Of a stretch of DNA of 64,000 nt, positions 44,391 to 55,500 are shown piece after piece. Positions within the stretch are counted from its first letter, which is position 1; every line of letters begins with the position of its first letter. Source of the stretch: Certhia americana (Eukaryota > Chordata > Aves > Passeriformes > Certhiidae); contig JAGMWU010000053.1 in NCBI GenBank assembly GCA_018697195.1, forward strand, positions 410,274-474,273, given 5' to 3'. A model generated the notes under the pieces. It did not search any database. It was not told where the DNA came from and saw only the letters and a list, made by a program, of their open reading frames with translations. The position numbers and the translations under genes are program-made.

Positions 44391-45596
44391 CTGGGAAGTT
44401 TTGGAAGAAAGGTGTTGTTTTCTGAGTGCTTGGAGGATGCTGGCAGTGCTCAGACCATGCAGGGGTTTTAAGTGTGGCTGCCCCGGGGAGGGGCTGAGGT
44501 GGCACCTGGCACAGCACCTCACTGACCACAGCCTGGAGATGTGATTCATCTCCCATAAACACTCTGGGGTTGGGTTTAATTTAGTACAATTCATTACTTA
44601 TTATTATTTAATTTCTGAATCTCAGTCCAAGTCCCCTTGCAGGGCGCTGCTGTTCAGCCTTTGCTGACGAAGTTCAGAAGCTGGGCTGGATTTAAGGGAC
44701 AAATATTGATGCTCTATCCTCCCTGGGGCTATGAAATCAAACATTTTAAGACTTGAATTATTCAATTTCTAATAATAATTTTGACTCAAATCGTAAAGAG
44801 CTGGGAATTGTTCCATTGGTTGGGACAGGGGAGTCTTCAGGGACATTTGGTGACAACTGCTGAGAGCTGAGCCTCTCACAGCAGCTTCCTCTCCTCATTT
44901 TCTGAGGCACTTGGCCCTAAAGCAGCAGTTGAGAATTCTCAGTGAGTCAGGTATTTTCATCAGAAAAAAACTATTTTTGTTCTTAATGCCTTTGAAGCAG
45001 AGGCTGCAACTTCAGCATTAAAAGGCAATTTGATTGCTAAATCCTCTTATTCCAAACAAAGTGGGAGCTGGATGCCCAGAGAGTGGGAGTGGAAGGATGA
45101 GGAGCAGCACAGAGATTCCTCCCGGTTCAGGGGGGGTTTCACATCCCCATCCACCCCTGCTCCTCCCTCGGGAGGCAGGGTCGGGATATGAGCACAATTC
45201 CCTTCGCTATCCCAGGGATCTTTCCGCCTTTCTCCACCTTCCAGAAGCACCTTTGTCCTTCCACGGGCTCAGCCCCTGGCTCCTGCCTGGCCCCGGGGAG
45301 CTGCTGGAGGCAGGAGCAGGCTCAGCCTCATCTCACTTCTCCTGAAATGCTGCAGGTTGGGTACAGGATGTGCAAAGGAACTTTCATTTTCCCAGATCAA
45401 GGACGCTCTGAGGGGGTGGAACATTGGGGCAGGGGCTCCCAGAAGCCATCCCCAGCTGGTGCTGGAGCCTGAGTGGGAGAAGCTGTGACAGCCTGAGGGT
45501 CACAGAGCCCTTGTCCTCCGTTCCTGCCTCCACCCAGCACTCAGCACCTGGACTGGATGCACCGGGGAAGATGGGATGCCAGGAGAGTTAAAATAA

Positions 45597-45880
45597 TTCA
45601 CAGAATCCCAGGATATCCTGAGCTGGAAGGGACCCATAGGGATCATCAGTCCAGTCCCTGTCCCTGCACACACACCCACAATCCCCCCATAGCATCCCTG
45701 GGAGCGGTGTCCAAAGGCTCCTGGAGCTCTGGCAGCCTCGGGGCTGGGACCATTCCCTGGGGAGCCTGGGCAGTGCCCAGCACCCTCGGGGGGAAGAACC
45801 TTTCCCTGAGCTCCATCCCAAGCCCTGACACAGCTCCAGCCATTCCTGGGCTGCTGTCCCTGCTAACCACAGAGATCAGA
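45597..45880 (-). mobile_element. CR1 LINE 3' end, second subfamily
   Basis: It starts TTCACAGAATCCCAGGATAT and reads through GAGCGGTGTCCAAAGGCTCC. This is the reverse of the type at 2,493-2,675 and 51,030-51,255 and distinct from the more common type in the window. Confidence 0.85.
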
Positions 45881-46199
45881 GCTGCTCCTGGCCAGCTCCC
45901 CTTGGCACCAGAGCTGGGGAGCTTCAGCTCCAGCCACATCTCCGAGAGAACTGGCCCAGGAAGGACAAGAGATGATGCCAATGTCCAAGTCCTGGGTGCC
46001 ACAGGGAGATTTTGCTGCTGGAATAGCCCGTGGGGTGTGGGGGGTGTGGATGGAGCAGCCCCTGGCACACGACAGCCACAGGCTCTCGATGGGGAAACTC
46101 GAGTGATTTTGGCAAGTGGGGAGCAGGGGGAGAAAGTGAAAGGGAAAGGAGGGGAAAGGCTGCATTTAAAGGTTAACACTTGTCCTGGGAGAGAGGAGG

Positions 46200-46620
46200 T
46201 GAGCGTCTGTGCTCTGAAATAGCATCTGCTGATGACGGTGTCTCGCAGCTCTTTGGTTTGGGCTTTTTCTTAAAAAAAACAGTGATGTCCCTTTTTTTCC
46301 ACTGCACTCGCTCACAGCCCTGCTGAGGAGGGAGCCTGATGTGCATCATTGTGAGATCTCCGGGCGTCACCACCTTCCCAGTGCGGTAACATTAATTCAC
46401 ACCTCCCACACGCGCTGCCTTTCTCTAATACAGCAGCAACAACCTGGCATGGAGAGCGAGATTACAGCAGAAAAAGACTTTTTTTTTCCGCTGAATTACC
46501 TCAATGCTTTGAGTAACCTCAAAAATCACGCCATGCCTTTCTTCCCGCTCCCTCCCGTCCCTGTTGGATCGGGGGTTTCGCATCCCCCTGCAAACACACC
46601 CAGTGCTGCTGTGAATGAGT
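46200..46620. other. repeat-free block of unknown role
   Basis: It has moderate CpG and no copies elsewhere in the window. It contains TGATGTGCATCATTGTGAGA and AACATTAATTCACACC. It has no coding frame. It could be a conserved non-coding element, but conservation cannot be judged from one sequence. Confidence 0.2.
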
Positions 46621-46814
46621 GAAGGGCTCTGAGCACGGAGAGTGCTCGGGACCCTGCAGGCTCCGAGCCGGGGGTGCTGCAGGGGGATGTGTTTAGGGTC
46701 TGTTTGCTTTTATCACCAAAAAGGGCTCGGGATAACCTGGGAGCTGCCGTCAGCCTGGAGCCGGACCAATCCCTTCGGCACAAATGTGCTGCTGTCCCCG
46801 GCTGAAACCTGAGC

Positions 46815-47003
46815 CCCAGCCCCTGGCATCCAGCTGGGCTGTGCCCCTGTCCCCAGCCCCTGGCATCCAGCTGGGCTGTGCCCCTGTCCCCAGCCCCTGG
46901 CATCCTGCTGGGCTGTGCCCCTGTCCCCAGCCCCTGGCATCTAGCTGGGCTGTGCCCCTGTCCCCAGCCCCTGGCATCCAGCTGGGCTGTGCCCCTGTCC
47001 CCA
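46815..47003. repeat. 37-bp minisatellite, five copies
   Basis: The unit is CCCCTGGCATCCAGCTGGGC plus TGTGCCCCTGTCCCCAG. Only a few single-base differences separate the copies, so it was homogenised recently. Confidence 0.95.
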
Positions 47004-47100
47004 AATTCCCATCTGCACAATGTCACCCATTGCTGTGCAGGGACCCAGAGCACCTGGTGGGTGTTTCTGTGCAGGTTTCAACACAGGAGCTGCCCCAGTG

Positions 47101-47605
47101 CTCGTGCAGGGACAGAGCACAGGGCACAGGGCACAGGGCACAGGGCACGGGGCACAGGGCACAGGGCACAGGGACAGGGCACAGGGGACAGGGGACAGGG
47201 ACAGGGCACAGGGGACAGGGGACAGGGGACAAGGGACAAGGGACAGGGGACAGGGGACAGGGACAGGGCACAGGGGACAAAGGACAGGGGACAGGGGACA
47301 GGGGACAGGGCACAGGGCACAGGGGACAGGGACAGGGCACAGGGGACAAAGGACAGGGGACAGGGCACAGGGGACAGGGGACAAGGGACAAGGGACAAGG
47401 GACAAGGGACAAGGGACAAGGGACAGGGGATAGGGGACAGGGGACAGGGGACAAGGGACAAGGGACAGGGCACAGAGGACAGGAGACAGGGGACAGAGCA
47501 CAGGGGACAAGGGACAAGGGGCAGGGGACAGAGCATAGAGGACAGGAGACAGGGCACAGGGCACAGGGCATAGGGCATAGGAGACAGGGCACAGGACACA
47601 AAAGT
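47101..47605. repeat. GGGACA/GGGCACA minisatellite, about 500 bp
   Basis: Units of 6-7 bp (GGGACAG, GGGCACA, GGGACAA) form larger mixed patterns. All six frames are nearly free of stops because the motif contains none, so the long frames here are not genes. The + strand is G-rich with regularly spaced GGG or GGGG runs. Confidence 0.96.
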
Positions 47606-50600
47606 CTGTGAGGCTCTGATTCTGCTTTAATTCACAGTCCCCAAAAGCCCCATGGCAAGCACTGCTGCTGTGAAACATCTTCCCAAATTCTCAGAGGAGC
47701 TGTCCTCCTCCGAGGGACAGCGAAGATAGAGGTGGTGGAGGTGTTGGATCACCTGCAGTGGTGGCAGTGCCCAGGCAGCCACAGGGGATGTGACAGAGTG
47801 CTGTCTCTGTGACAGTGTGGCAGAGGAGCTGCTCCAGGGGCACTCCCAGCTCCTGCTGGAGATGAACACCCTGCTCCTGCCTCCATTCCCACTGGGGGTG
47901 GATCCACAGAGAAAGGAGCTGCTGGAAAAAGGGGATTTGCAGGGCTGCAGGTGTGCCAGCTGTGGTGTAAATGCAGCTGTGCTAGCTGTGCTGTGGCTGT
48001 GCCCACTCAGGGCTGGCTGTGCCTACTCAGGGCTGACCAGGGCCACAAGGAGAGCCCTGACCATGATAAACATTTATCAGAAAAAGGAACAGCCTGAAAA
48101 ATTAAGGTATGATTCCTCAGCTGATACCAGGGATGCACAGCAACGCCCCGGGGTGTTCCTGCCCCCCCACCCCCTGGCTTCCCTTGCAGCTCACAGGAAA
48201 TAAATTCCTCTTTGCTCCAGGGGGACACGGGGCTGTGGTGTGAGTGACACAGGGCCACAGCAATGCCCCGGGGACAGCCCTGGGCAGGCAACACCAGGGG
48301 CTGTGTGGGGCTGGGAGTGGCTCTGGAGGATCCCAGGGGCTGCTCCTTCCTCCAGACAGCTCAGATCGGCGCTGCGATTGTAAGGAGGGATGAACTGGTT
48401 TTCTCTGGAAGTTTCAGGGGAAATGAAGTGACTGCTTGGAGTCTATTTGAGAATGAAACGCTCTTTGCTAGTCAGAAATCCCTGGGGAAATGTCTTGCGA
48501 GATGCCTCAAGCATCCCTGACCCCTCCTCCCTGCACCCCTCTGGCCTCCCTCCTGCAGCCCTGCCACATCCCTGCAGCCTCCCCTCTGCCCCCCTGCCCT
48601 GTCCCTGTGACACCCCTGCCCCATCCCATGGCCCACATTCCCTGCAGTGCCCAGCTCCTGGCAGGGCCTCTCCTGGCTCCTGGGGCAGCTCCGGGGATGG
48701 GCTGTGGGATGTGCCCGAGGGCTCTGTGACATCACCGGGGGCTGGGTGGGGTCAGTGGAACCCCAGCCCCGGAAACCCCGCGTTGGGGGGGGGGTCTCTG
48801 CAGCCACCTCTGCCCTGCCCCAGAGGGCACTCACTGCCCGCAGGGAGCAGCACTTCCTGTGACATCCCACTGGACACTGTGACATCCCTCTGGAGGCTGC
48901 ACTGACCACCAGCTGCCACCAAGTGCCCCTTCCCTGAGCCACAGGTATCACCTTGCTGGGGGACTGGCATCGCTGAGCTGCCCTGGCTGAGCACAGGTAG
49001 GTATCCCTAGGGCTGTTTGGCATCGTGGAGGTGGCACCAAGCCATGCAGAGGACACCAAACCCTGCAGGGGACAGCAAATCCTGCAGGTGGCACCAAGCC
49101 ATGGAGGTGACATCAAACCATGCCAGTAAATTCAGCGACTGGCACTGACAAAATGATGCATTTGCTGCTAAAATAACCAGTTCCCAAATTAAATTCCTGG
49201 CTGGGCATGGTGGAGATGTCTTGGCTGCCCCAGGATGAGGTTTCCAGTGGAGAAATGTTGATGAGGTGCAATTAGATTAATTAACTAATTAGAGGGAGGA
49301 CTGAGGGGGGTGAGCAGGAAGAATGAGCTCTTGTCTATGGAGCTGTAAATCCCAGCTGGGGCTGGGTGGTCTGGACCTTGCTCGGGACCAGCACCTCAGG
49401 GCACCCTGTTCTCTCATGACAGGTGGGACAGGCTGGAATTCTGCCTCTGGGAAGTGGTGCTGGGTTGATGCTGGGAGGGAAGGGGGCAGAGGTGTCTCCA
49501 TGTGTGACTCCCTGAAGGGGGGCCTTGCTGCACAAAAAGGTTCCTGACAGCTGCTTCCAAAGCAGACGGAGCAGGAGCATTTCCCATCTGTAAGAGCCAC
49601 ATGGAATAGGAATTGCTGGGCAGAAGGGTGAGGAGCAGCTGAACAGCACAGCATCTGTGCAGCTCGGGCTGGCTTCCAGTGCTGAAGAGAGACTGATGTA
49701 GTGGCTGTGACCTGACAGCAATTCCCAGGCAGTTCCAGGCAGGTGCTGGGCAGGATGGGATCGTGCTGCCAGCGGCCAGTTCACCCTCTGGTGGCAGCAG
49801 GGACTCAGCTGGGTGCCGTGGGGACAAATACAAGGACAGGAACGCTGAGGAGCCACCCTGGGGCAGCTGCAGGGGAAGGGGACAGAAAGGCAGAGGGAGG
49901 CAAAGGTTCTTCAGGGGGTTAAGGGAGGGGCTGCAGCAGGAGCTGGGAGCAGATTCCGGGGCTTCTCCACCCTCTTGCTCTGCCCTTCCCCAACCCAGCC
50001 CAGTCCCTGCCCAGGGCAGAGGCTGAGCCCCTGGTTGGTGCTAAGCTGGCCCAGCCCTGCAAGCCCAGCACGAAGCTCACTCTGACACAGCACAGGGGAT
50101 GCTCAGGAGCACCATGGAACAGGAGCCCTCCTGTTGCTTTGAAAGCAGCCCCGGATTGAGGCTCGTGGGCACCAGCCGCCCCCAGAGCACCCCTGAGCCC
50201 TTTCTCCCTGCAAGCTGCTCCCACCCCTCACAGTTGTCTTGATGCATCTTTCTCATTGTTTTCCAGCTTTAATTTTGGCTCTGGCTCTGGGGGACCCCTG
50301 GCAGGGCTGGGGTTTGCCCCCTGCCCAGGATGGCAAAGGTGGGTGGGGTTGGTGGTACCTGGCACGTCCTGGGCTGGCAGTAGGTGCTGGTGCTGTCCTG
50401 GGCAGAGGGGGATGCTCTGCAGCTGTTCCTGCAGAGAGGAACAATTCCTTCAGGAAACAGGGACTCAAGTGGTGCTGGGGAGGTTACCTTGGCATTTTGG
50501 ATCCCCACAAACAGGTCATGCAGAGCTGCATGGAGGATTTTCTGTTAGATCAGCTACTTGTGCCTTTCTGTGAGAAATGTGCCCTGTGCTCCCAGATAGT

Positions 50601-51029
50601 CCTGGGCTTGGAGTGCTCCTGGAGCTTCCCTGGGAAACTGCTGGATTTTCTGCATTCCTTTTTGTCCCTGGACTGGATGGGACAGCGGTGCCAGCTCTGC
50701 CCTGCAGGGTGTGCTGGGTCTCTGCTCTCCAAACCCTGGGCAGGAGGTGATGTGGCTCCTGGGGTGAGAGGCAGCTCTTCCCCTGGGGCCATGGTGGGAA
50801 AAGGAAAATTCCGAATATCCAGGAAACAAAACCCAGCACCTTCCTCTCCCAGTGCAAGCCAGCTTCTCATCTCTGCTGTTGGCTTCACTCGTGGATTTCG
50901 GGAGTGAGAGACTCCCCAGGGGAGAGGGGAACCAGGGGGAAAGAACCTGAGGCACAGCAGGGACAGTCTGCTAAAGATCCAGGGCTTTTCCCAGGGCTGC
51001 CAAGGCAGGAGCTGCTGCTCTGATGGCAC
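47606..51029. other. gene-free stretch
   Basis: GC-rich compared with the rest of the window. A 222-codon frame at 50,239-50,907 begins in a stretch bounded by TTTTCCAG and AAAG-GTGGGT but matches no family. No other coding evidence was found. Confidence 0.35.
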
Positions 51030-51255
51030 AAAGCTGTGTCAGGGCTTGGGATGGAGCTCAGGGAAAGGTTCTTCCCCCCGAGGCTGCTGGGCATTGCCCA
51101 GGCTCCCCAGGGAATGGTCCCAGCCCCGAGGCTGCCAGAGCTCCAGGAGCCTTTGGACACCGCTCCCAGGGATGCTCAGGGTGGGATTGTTGGGATGTCT
51201 GCAGGGTAGGATTAATGGTCCCTGAGGGTCCCTTCCAGGATTTTATGATTCTCAT
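51030..51255 (+). mobile_element. CR1 LINE 3' end, second subfamily
   Basis: It contains CAGGCTCCCCAGGGAATGGT and ends GATTTTATGATTCTCATG. It is closest to 45,597-45,880 (reverse). Confidence 0.85.
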
Positions 51256-51905
51256 GGCTGGACTCAGCCCTGCTCGGTCACTCAGCTTTTCTTGGTCAGA
51301 CTGGGAGCTGGGAATTCCTCCCCACTCCTCCCTGTCACAGGGTGGCAGCTGCTCAGGGTGACAGGGACATTGCAGAGGTGTTTTGCAAGAGCTCTGAGAG
51401 TTTTCAGTCGATGTTTGCTGACATAATTGGTGCTTCAAGCCCTTTGTTTGAGTGAGCAAACAGATCCTAATCCTCTGCAGGAAACTCTGAGCCGGGGGTG
51501 AACTGGTTGGACCTGCCCTGGAGGAGCTGGGCTTTGAAAGCCAAACCCACTTTGGTTTCGTGGAAACATTGCCTGCAGTGGGAGGATTAATGACTAATCG
51601 CGGGTTCCTCAATTCTAATTGAATGCTTTCACTTTCAGAGAGTTCATTTAATGATAGGATCAAGTAATTGCAGAGAAACAGCCCCGAGTCTTGTGCTCAG
51701 CAGGAAATTGGGGCATGAAATGGGAGTTTTGGGGCAATTCTGGCTGGGTGAGGGAGGGTTAGGAAAAGGTGCTGGACTCTAAATCCAGGTCCTGTGCTGT
51801 GAGATGGGAGCTGAGGAGCAAAACTTCTGGGATTTGTGCAGAGTTTCTGATTTGGGATCATGCTGATACAGAGGAAACACAAGATCATGGCAGTAAAACG
51901 TGGCA

Positions 51906-51911
51906 TTTATT
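51906..51911 (-). terminator. MUC16: polyadenylation signal of the MUC16 gene
   Basis: TTTATT on the + strand is AATAAA on the minus strand, about 555 bp after the stop codon. The implied 3' UTR is 51,890-52,465. Confidence 0.65.
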
Positions 51912-52465
51912 GAACTGAAATCAGCAGCAATCTCAAAAAACACAGCCTGGCTGTGTCACACTCAGATTTAACACGGTCTCTTTACATCATAATGTCATAA
52001 TTATAAATAGATGAAATATTTGAATTAATTTAAGATATTTACATCTTTAAAGCTCAGTGGTGAAAAAGCTAAAATCTAGGTGGGATTTCTAAGTCTAAAA
52101 CAGTCAGTCCCCAAAAATCTCTAAATTAGTATAATTTTAAGCCTTTTTCAGAAAACTGACATTAACACTGAAGGGCTTTGCAAACTGCAGCTCCTGGTAT
52201 TTTTTATTTTCCTTTGGTTGTGTAATATTTATATAAAATTGATATTTATATAAAACACTGCAGTCCTTAAAAAAAATATTTTCCTCGGCACTTGCACTGT
52301 TGGCAGTTTCCTGGAGTATGAAAAGAATCGTGGCAATAGTGCAAAGATTTGTCTCAAGGCAAGAGAAAACGCTGAAATAATTTATAAAAGAAAAAATTTC
52401 GAGTTTTTGTAGCTGTTTTTCCTTCATCAGTGGACGAACAGGTCTGGGAAGACCAAGCTGAGGTG

Positions 52466-52564
52466 TCAGTGAACCTTCCCTGAGCTCAGGTGGGGGAAGT
52501 ACAACCCATAGAGGCCCTGCTGCACCTGGTACAGGTGGGACTTTCTCCTCAGGCAGGAGAGGAC
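52466..52564 (-). other. MUC16: MUC16 cytoplasmic tail exon
   Basis: A 99-nt exon encoding 32 residues and the stop. It has a basic LRRK next to the membrane and a tyrosine motif YQVQQ, then YGLYFPHLSS. Length and motif order match the human tail (RRRK, YNVQQ, YYQSHL). The basic cluster is known in human as an ERM-binding site. Confidence 0.9.
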
Positions 52565-55500
52565 CTGGTGGGAAACAAACAAAAATGAACGGGAGAAGAA
52601 CAAAATTATTGGGAGAAGAACAAAATTATTGGGAAAAGAACAAAATTAATGGCAAAAAGACAGAAATTAATGGCAAAATAGTGAATCCGTGCTCTGTCCA
52701 AATCATTTAGGTGTCCCCAAATCACGTTGCCAAGTGGGAAGGGAGAGATTTTGGAAATAAAAATCCCCAAATACCTAAAGCTAGGAGGCAGCTCTGCAGC
52801 AGAGGGCTTTCCTCTCCTAAATCCTGCTGGCTGTAATTTTGTCTCCTGAACCTCACTGCTCTCTGTAGATTTAGCTCTTCTCCTGGTGCACAGCAATGTT
52901 TTCAAGCAGTGCTTTTAAGACGTTGTTGCCCATCAAAACCCCAGCAGAGATGGGAGGAGGATCTGAGGGGAGGAGGATCTCCTCTGCCTTTTCCAAGGAT
53001 TTTCCTGGCATGGCCCTGCCAGGCTGCAGCAGTCTGTAGCTTAAGAGCACTGAGTACAAAATTCTCAATGTGGTTCCCACAGGCTGTTAACAATGTTGGG
53101 TTTGGCACTCCCTCACCTGGAACCTGCTCATCCCACAAGTGAGGAAGAGGTTTAGGAAATGCTGCAGAGGATTCCCTATTTCCACCTGTGGATTCCCTAA
53201 TTCCTGCTCCTCATCTTGGTGTTGGCCTTTCCTTTGGGATTGTGTTTTTCCCTCTGTAAAAAGCCAGTGCCAGCCACAATCGTGCTGCTTTTCTAGAAGG
53301 AAAATTCTGCATCCGTTTCTAATAATCTGCACAGCTGACTCTAAATTCCCTTCCCCATCCCCAGTGCTTGGAAGAGCTGGCAGTGACTGAAGGATTTGGG
53401 GTGATTTTTGCTGTTTCCAGGCACTGGAAAAGGATCCCACTAGGATCCTTGGGAATGTGTCTGAATGTCCCTCCTGTGGCTTTGCAGGAGTCAAGGGACA
53501 AGTGGCACAGCAAAGGGGACACTCACCAGGAAGCACAACAAGAGGAGGAGGATGAAGCCCAGCAGGGTGAAAAGGCAGATGAGGATGATGGCCCAGAACT
53601 GAAGCTCTGAAAAGAGAACAAAAAGGGCACGTCAGGTTTAGAGACTCTTCCATGTGGGATTATGAGAGGAAGATCTCACCCTGGCAAAGTTCAGAAGTGC
53701 TGAACATTCTGTAGGTCAGGGCAAATTACAGAAATTTGGGAAAATGGAGTGAGGGTTCAGAGATTCACAACCTTAAATGCCACTGCAGAGAGCAGTAGAG
53801 CCCCCAGCTGATTCCAGGGATGTTCAGAGTGACAAAGTTCTGTCTTAACTGCTTCTGGGCTCTTCTGGGGGCAGGGACAGGGCTCAGGGTGTCAGCAAAA
53901 GCTGCAGTTGTTTTACCAGAGTGTTTGTGGTGCATGGGAAAGTAACAGTTCAAGGTATTTTTTTTCTCTCTCCTGTTTGCTGTTAGTTCTGGGGTTGTAA
54001 CTAAGCTAAACCATATCTGGTCTGGCCTCTTTTTAGAAATACTGCAGTTATCAAAATCTGCTGGTGCCAGGGTTTTCAAACAGTTCCCAAACTGCACGGC
54101 TTTTGCCTGTCTTTCAATTCCATTCCCCTCAGGCTGGTGGCACCTGCTGTTTGTTACCAAGAGCTCTGGATTTTTTGCCTTTTCCATCCATTTCAAGAAA
54201 CCTGATGCTAATTTATTACAGCTCAAGTATTTATCAGGGTCCAATTATTTATTAGAGCTCAAGTATTCAGTGGCTGTTGGGTCAATCCTTGCCAAAAAAG
54301 CACCTACCAGATCTTTCAGGCTCTGGTTCATCTGTCTTGAGTGGAGAGTAACCTGGAAATGAGGAGTGGGACAGATGAGGAATGGAACTCTGGAGCTGAG
54401 TTAAACAAAATTAAGAAGAATTCCCCCAAATATCCCCCCAGGAGCTCTCACCTTCCACCACCAGACTCTGCTCCTCCAGCTGGTAGCTGGGGCCCAGGCT
54501 GGTGAAGCCCTGGGTCAGGAGTTTCAGCTCCTCAAACACCTCCTGCTCTTGTACAGTCCCTGAGAGGGGATCCAGGGTGAATGTGCAGACTGAACTGACC
54601 TCTGTGTGTCCTTTGCCATGGACAGGCCTGGAGGGTGACAGGCAGAGAGGAGAGAAAATGAAGCAGAGCTGAGTAGAGCAGGGAGAGGGATTTGGAGTCT
54701 GAGGTCTGCAGATGTCCCAAAGATGTTTTATTGGGATGGGATCACTCTTAGCAGCATGTTCTAAACTCCTGCAGCCTTGTGATGATTTAATCCCCAGCAA
54801 GGCATTTGTAAGAGGTAAATCAGCTCTGTTTCTAAGAGGAAAATCAGTATTTCTAAGAGTTAAATCAGCTCTATTTCCAAAAGTTAAATCTACTCTGCTG
54901 CTTTGTTCCTCCAAAGAGTAGTTGGAGGACCCTCACACAGGCAGATTTTGTCCTCAGGCTGTTCAGTTGTGCTTTCTGTTGTGTGTCAGTGGAATTTGAG
55001 CTTATTGGAACACATTAAATGAGAGAATGAGAGTGTTTGCTTTATCCTGGCATTGTTCATGCATGAAAACTGCTCTGCAAGCACCGAAACAAAACCAGCT
55101 CTGCTTGGACAGAAACCTTGTGTGGTAAAGGCAAAACTGACTGAGGGAGAATGAAGTGACTCCTGTGTGCCACTGGGGACACTGGCAGGGAGGGGTGGAC
55201 ACCCTGTATGTCTTCCTGCACTGCTCTTTTGGGACTTGAAAGAAGCACTGGACATACCCAAAGCTCTCCACAGTGCAGCCAACAAACTGATCCTTCAGGT
55301 GGCTGCTCCTGAATACCTCGAGCTGATGGGGAGAAACAAAGCAGTTGAGGAAATCTGAGTTAATTTAACACATCCTTTGGACAAGAAGCTCAAGCTATTG
55401 CTGTTCATTTCACCTCTTTCTCAATCTTCTCTTTGTTCTCTTGGTACATCTGGGAGCTGGAGTCCTGCAGTTCTGGCGAGTAGGGAAGGTTGGAGATTCG

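Noticed and set aside
46784..47678. Long reading frames on both strands (up to 275 codons) of Gly/Gln/Thr or Cys/Pro/Leu repeats
   Set aside because: They follow directly from the 37-bp and GGGACA arrays, are open in every frame and have no start or splice context.
50239..50907. 222-codon frame with several cysteines and a hydrophobic start (ALILALALGD)
   Set aside because: It resembles a signal peptide plus Cys-rich protein only loosely, has no family match and lies in GC-rich DNA where long frames arise by chance.
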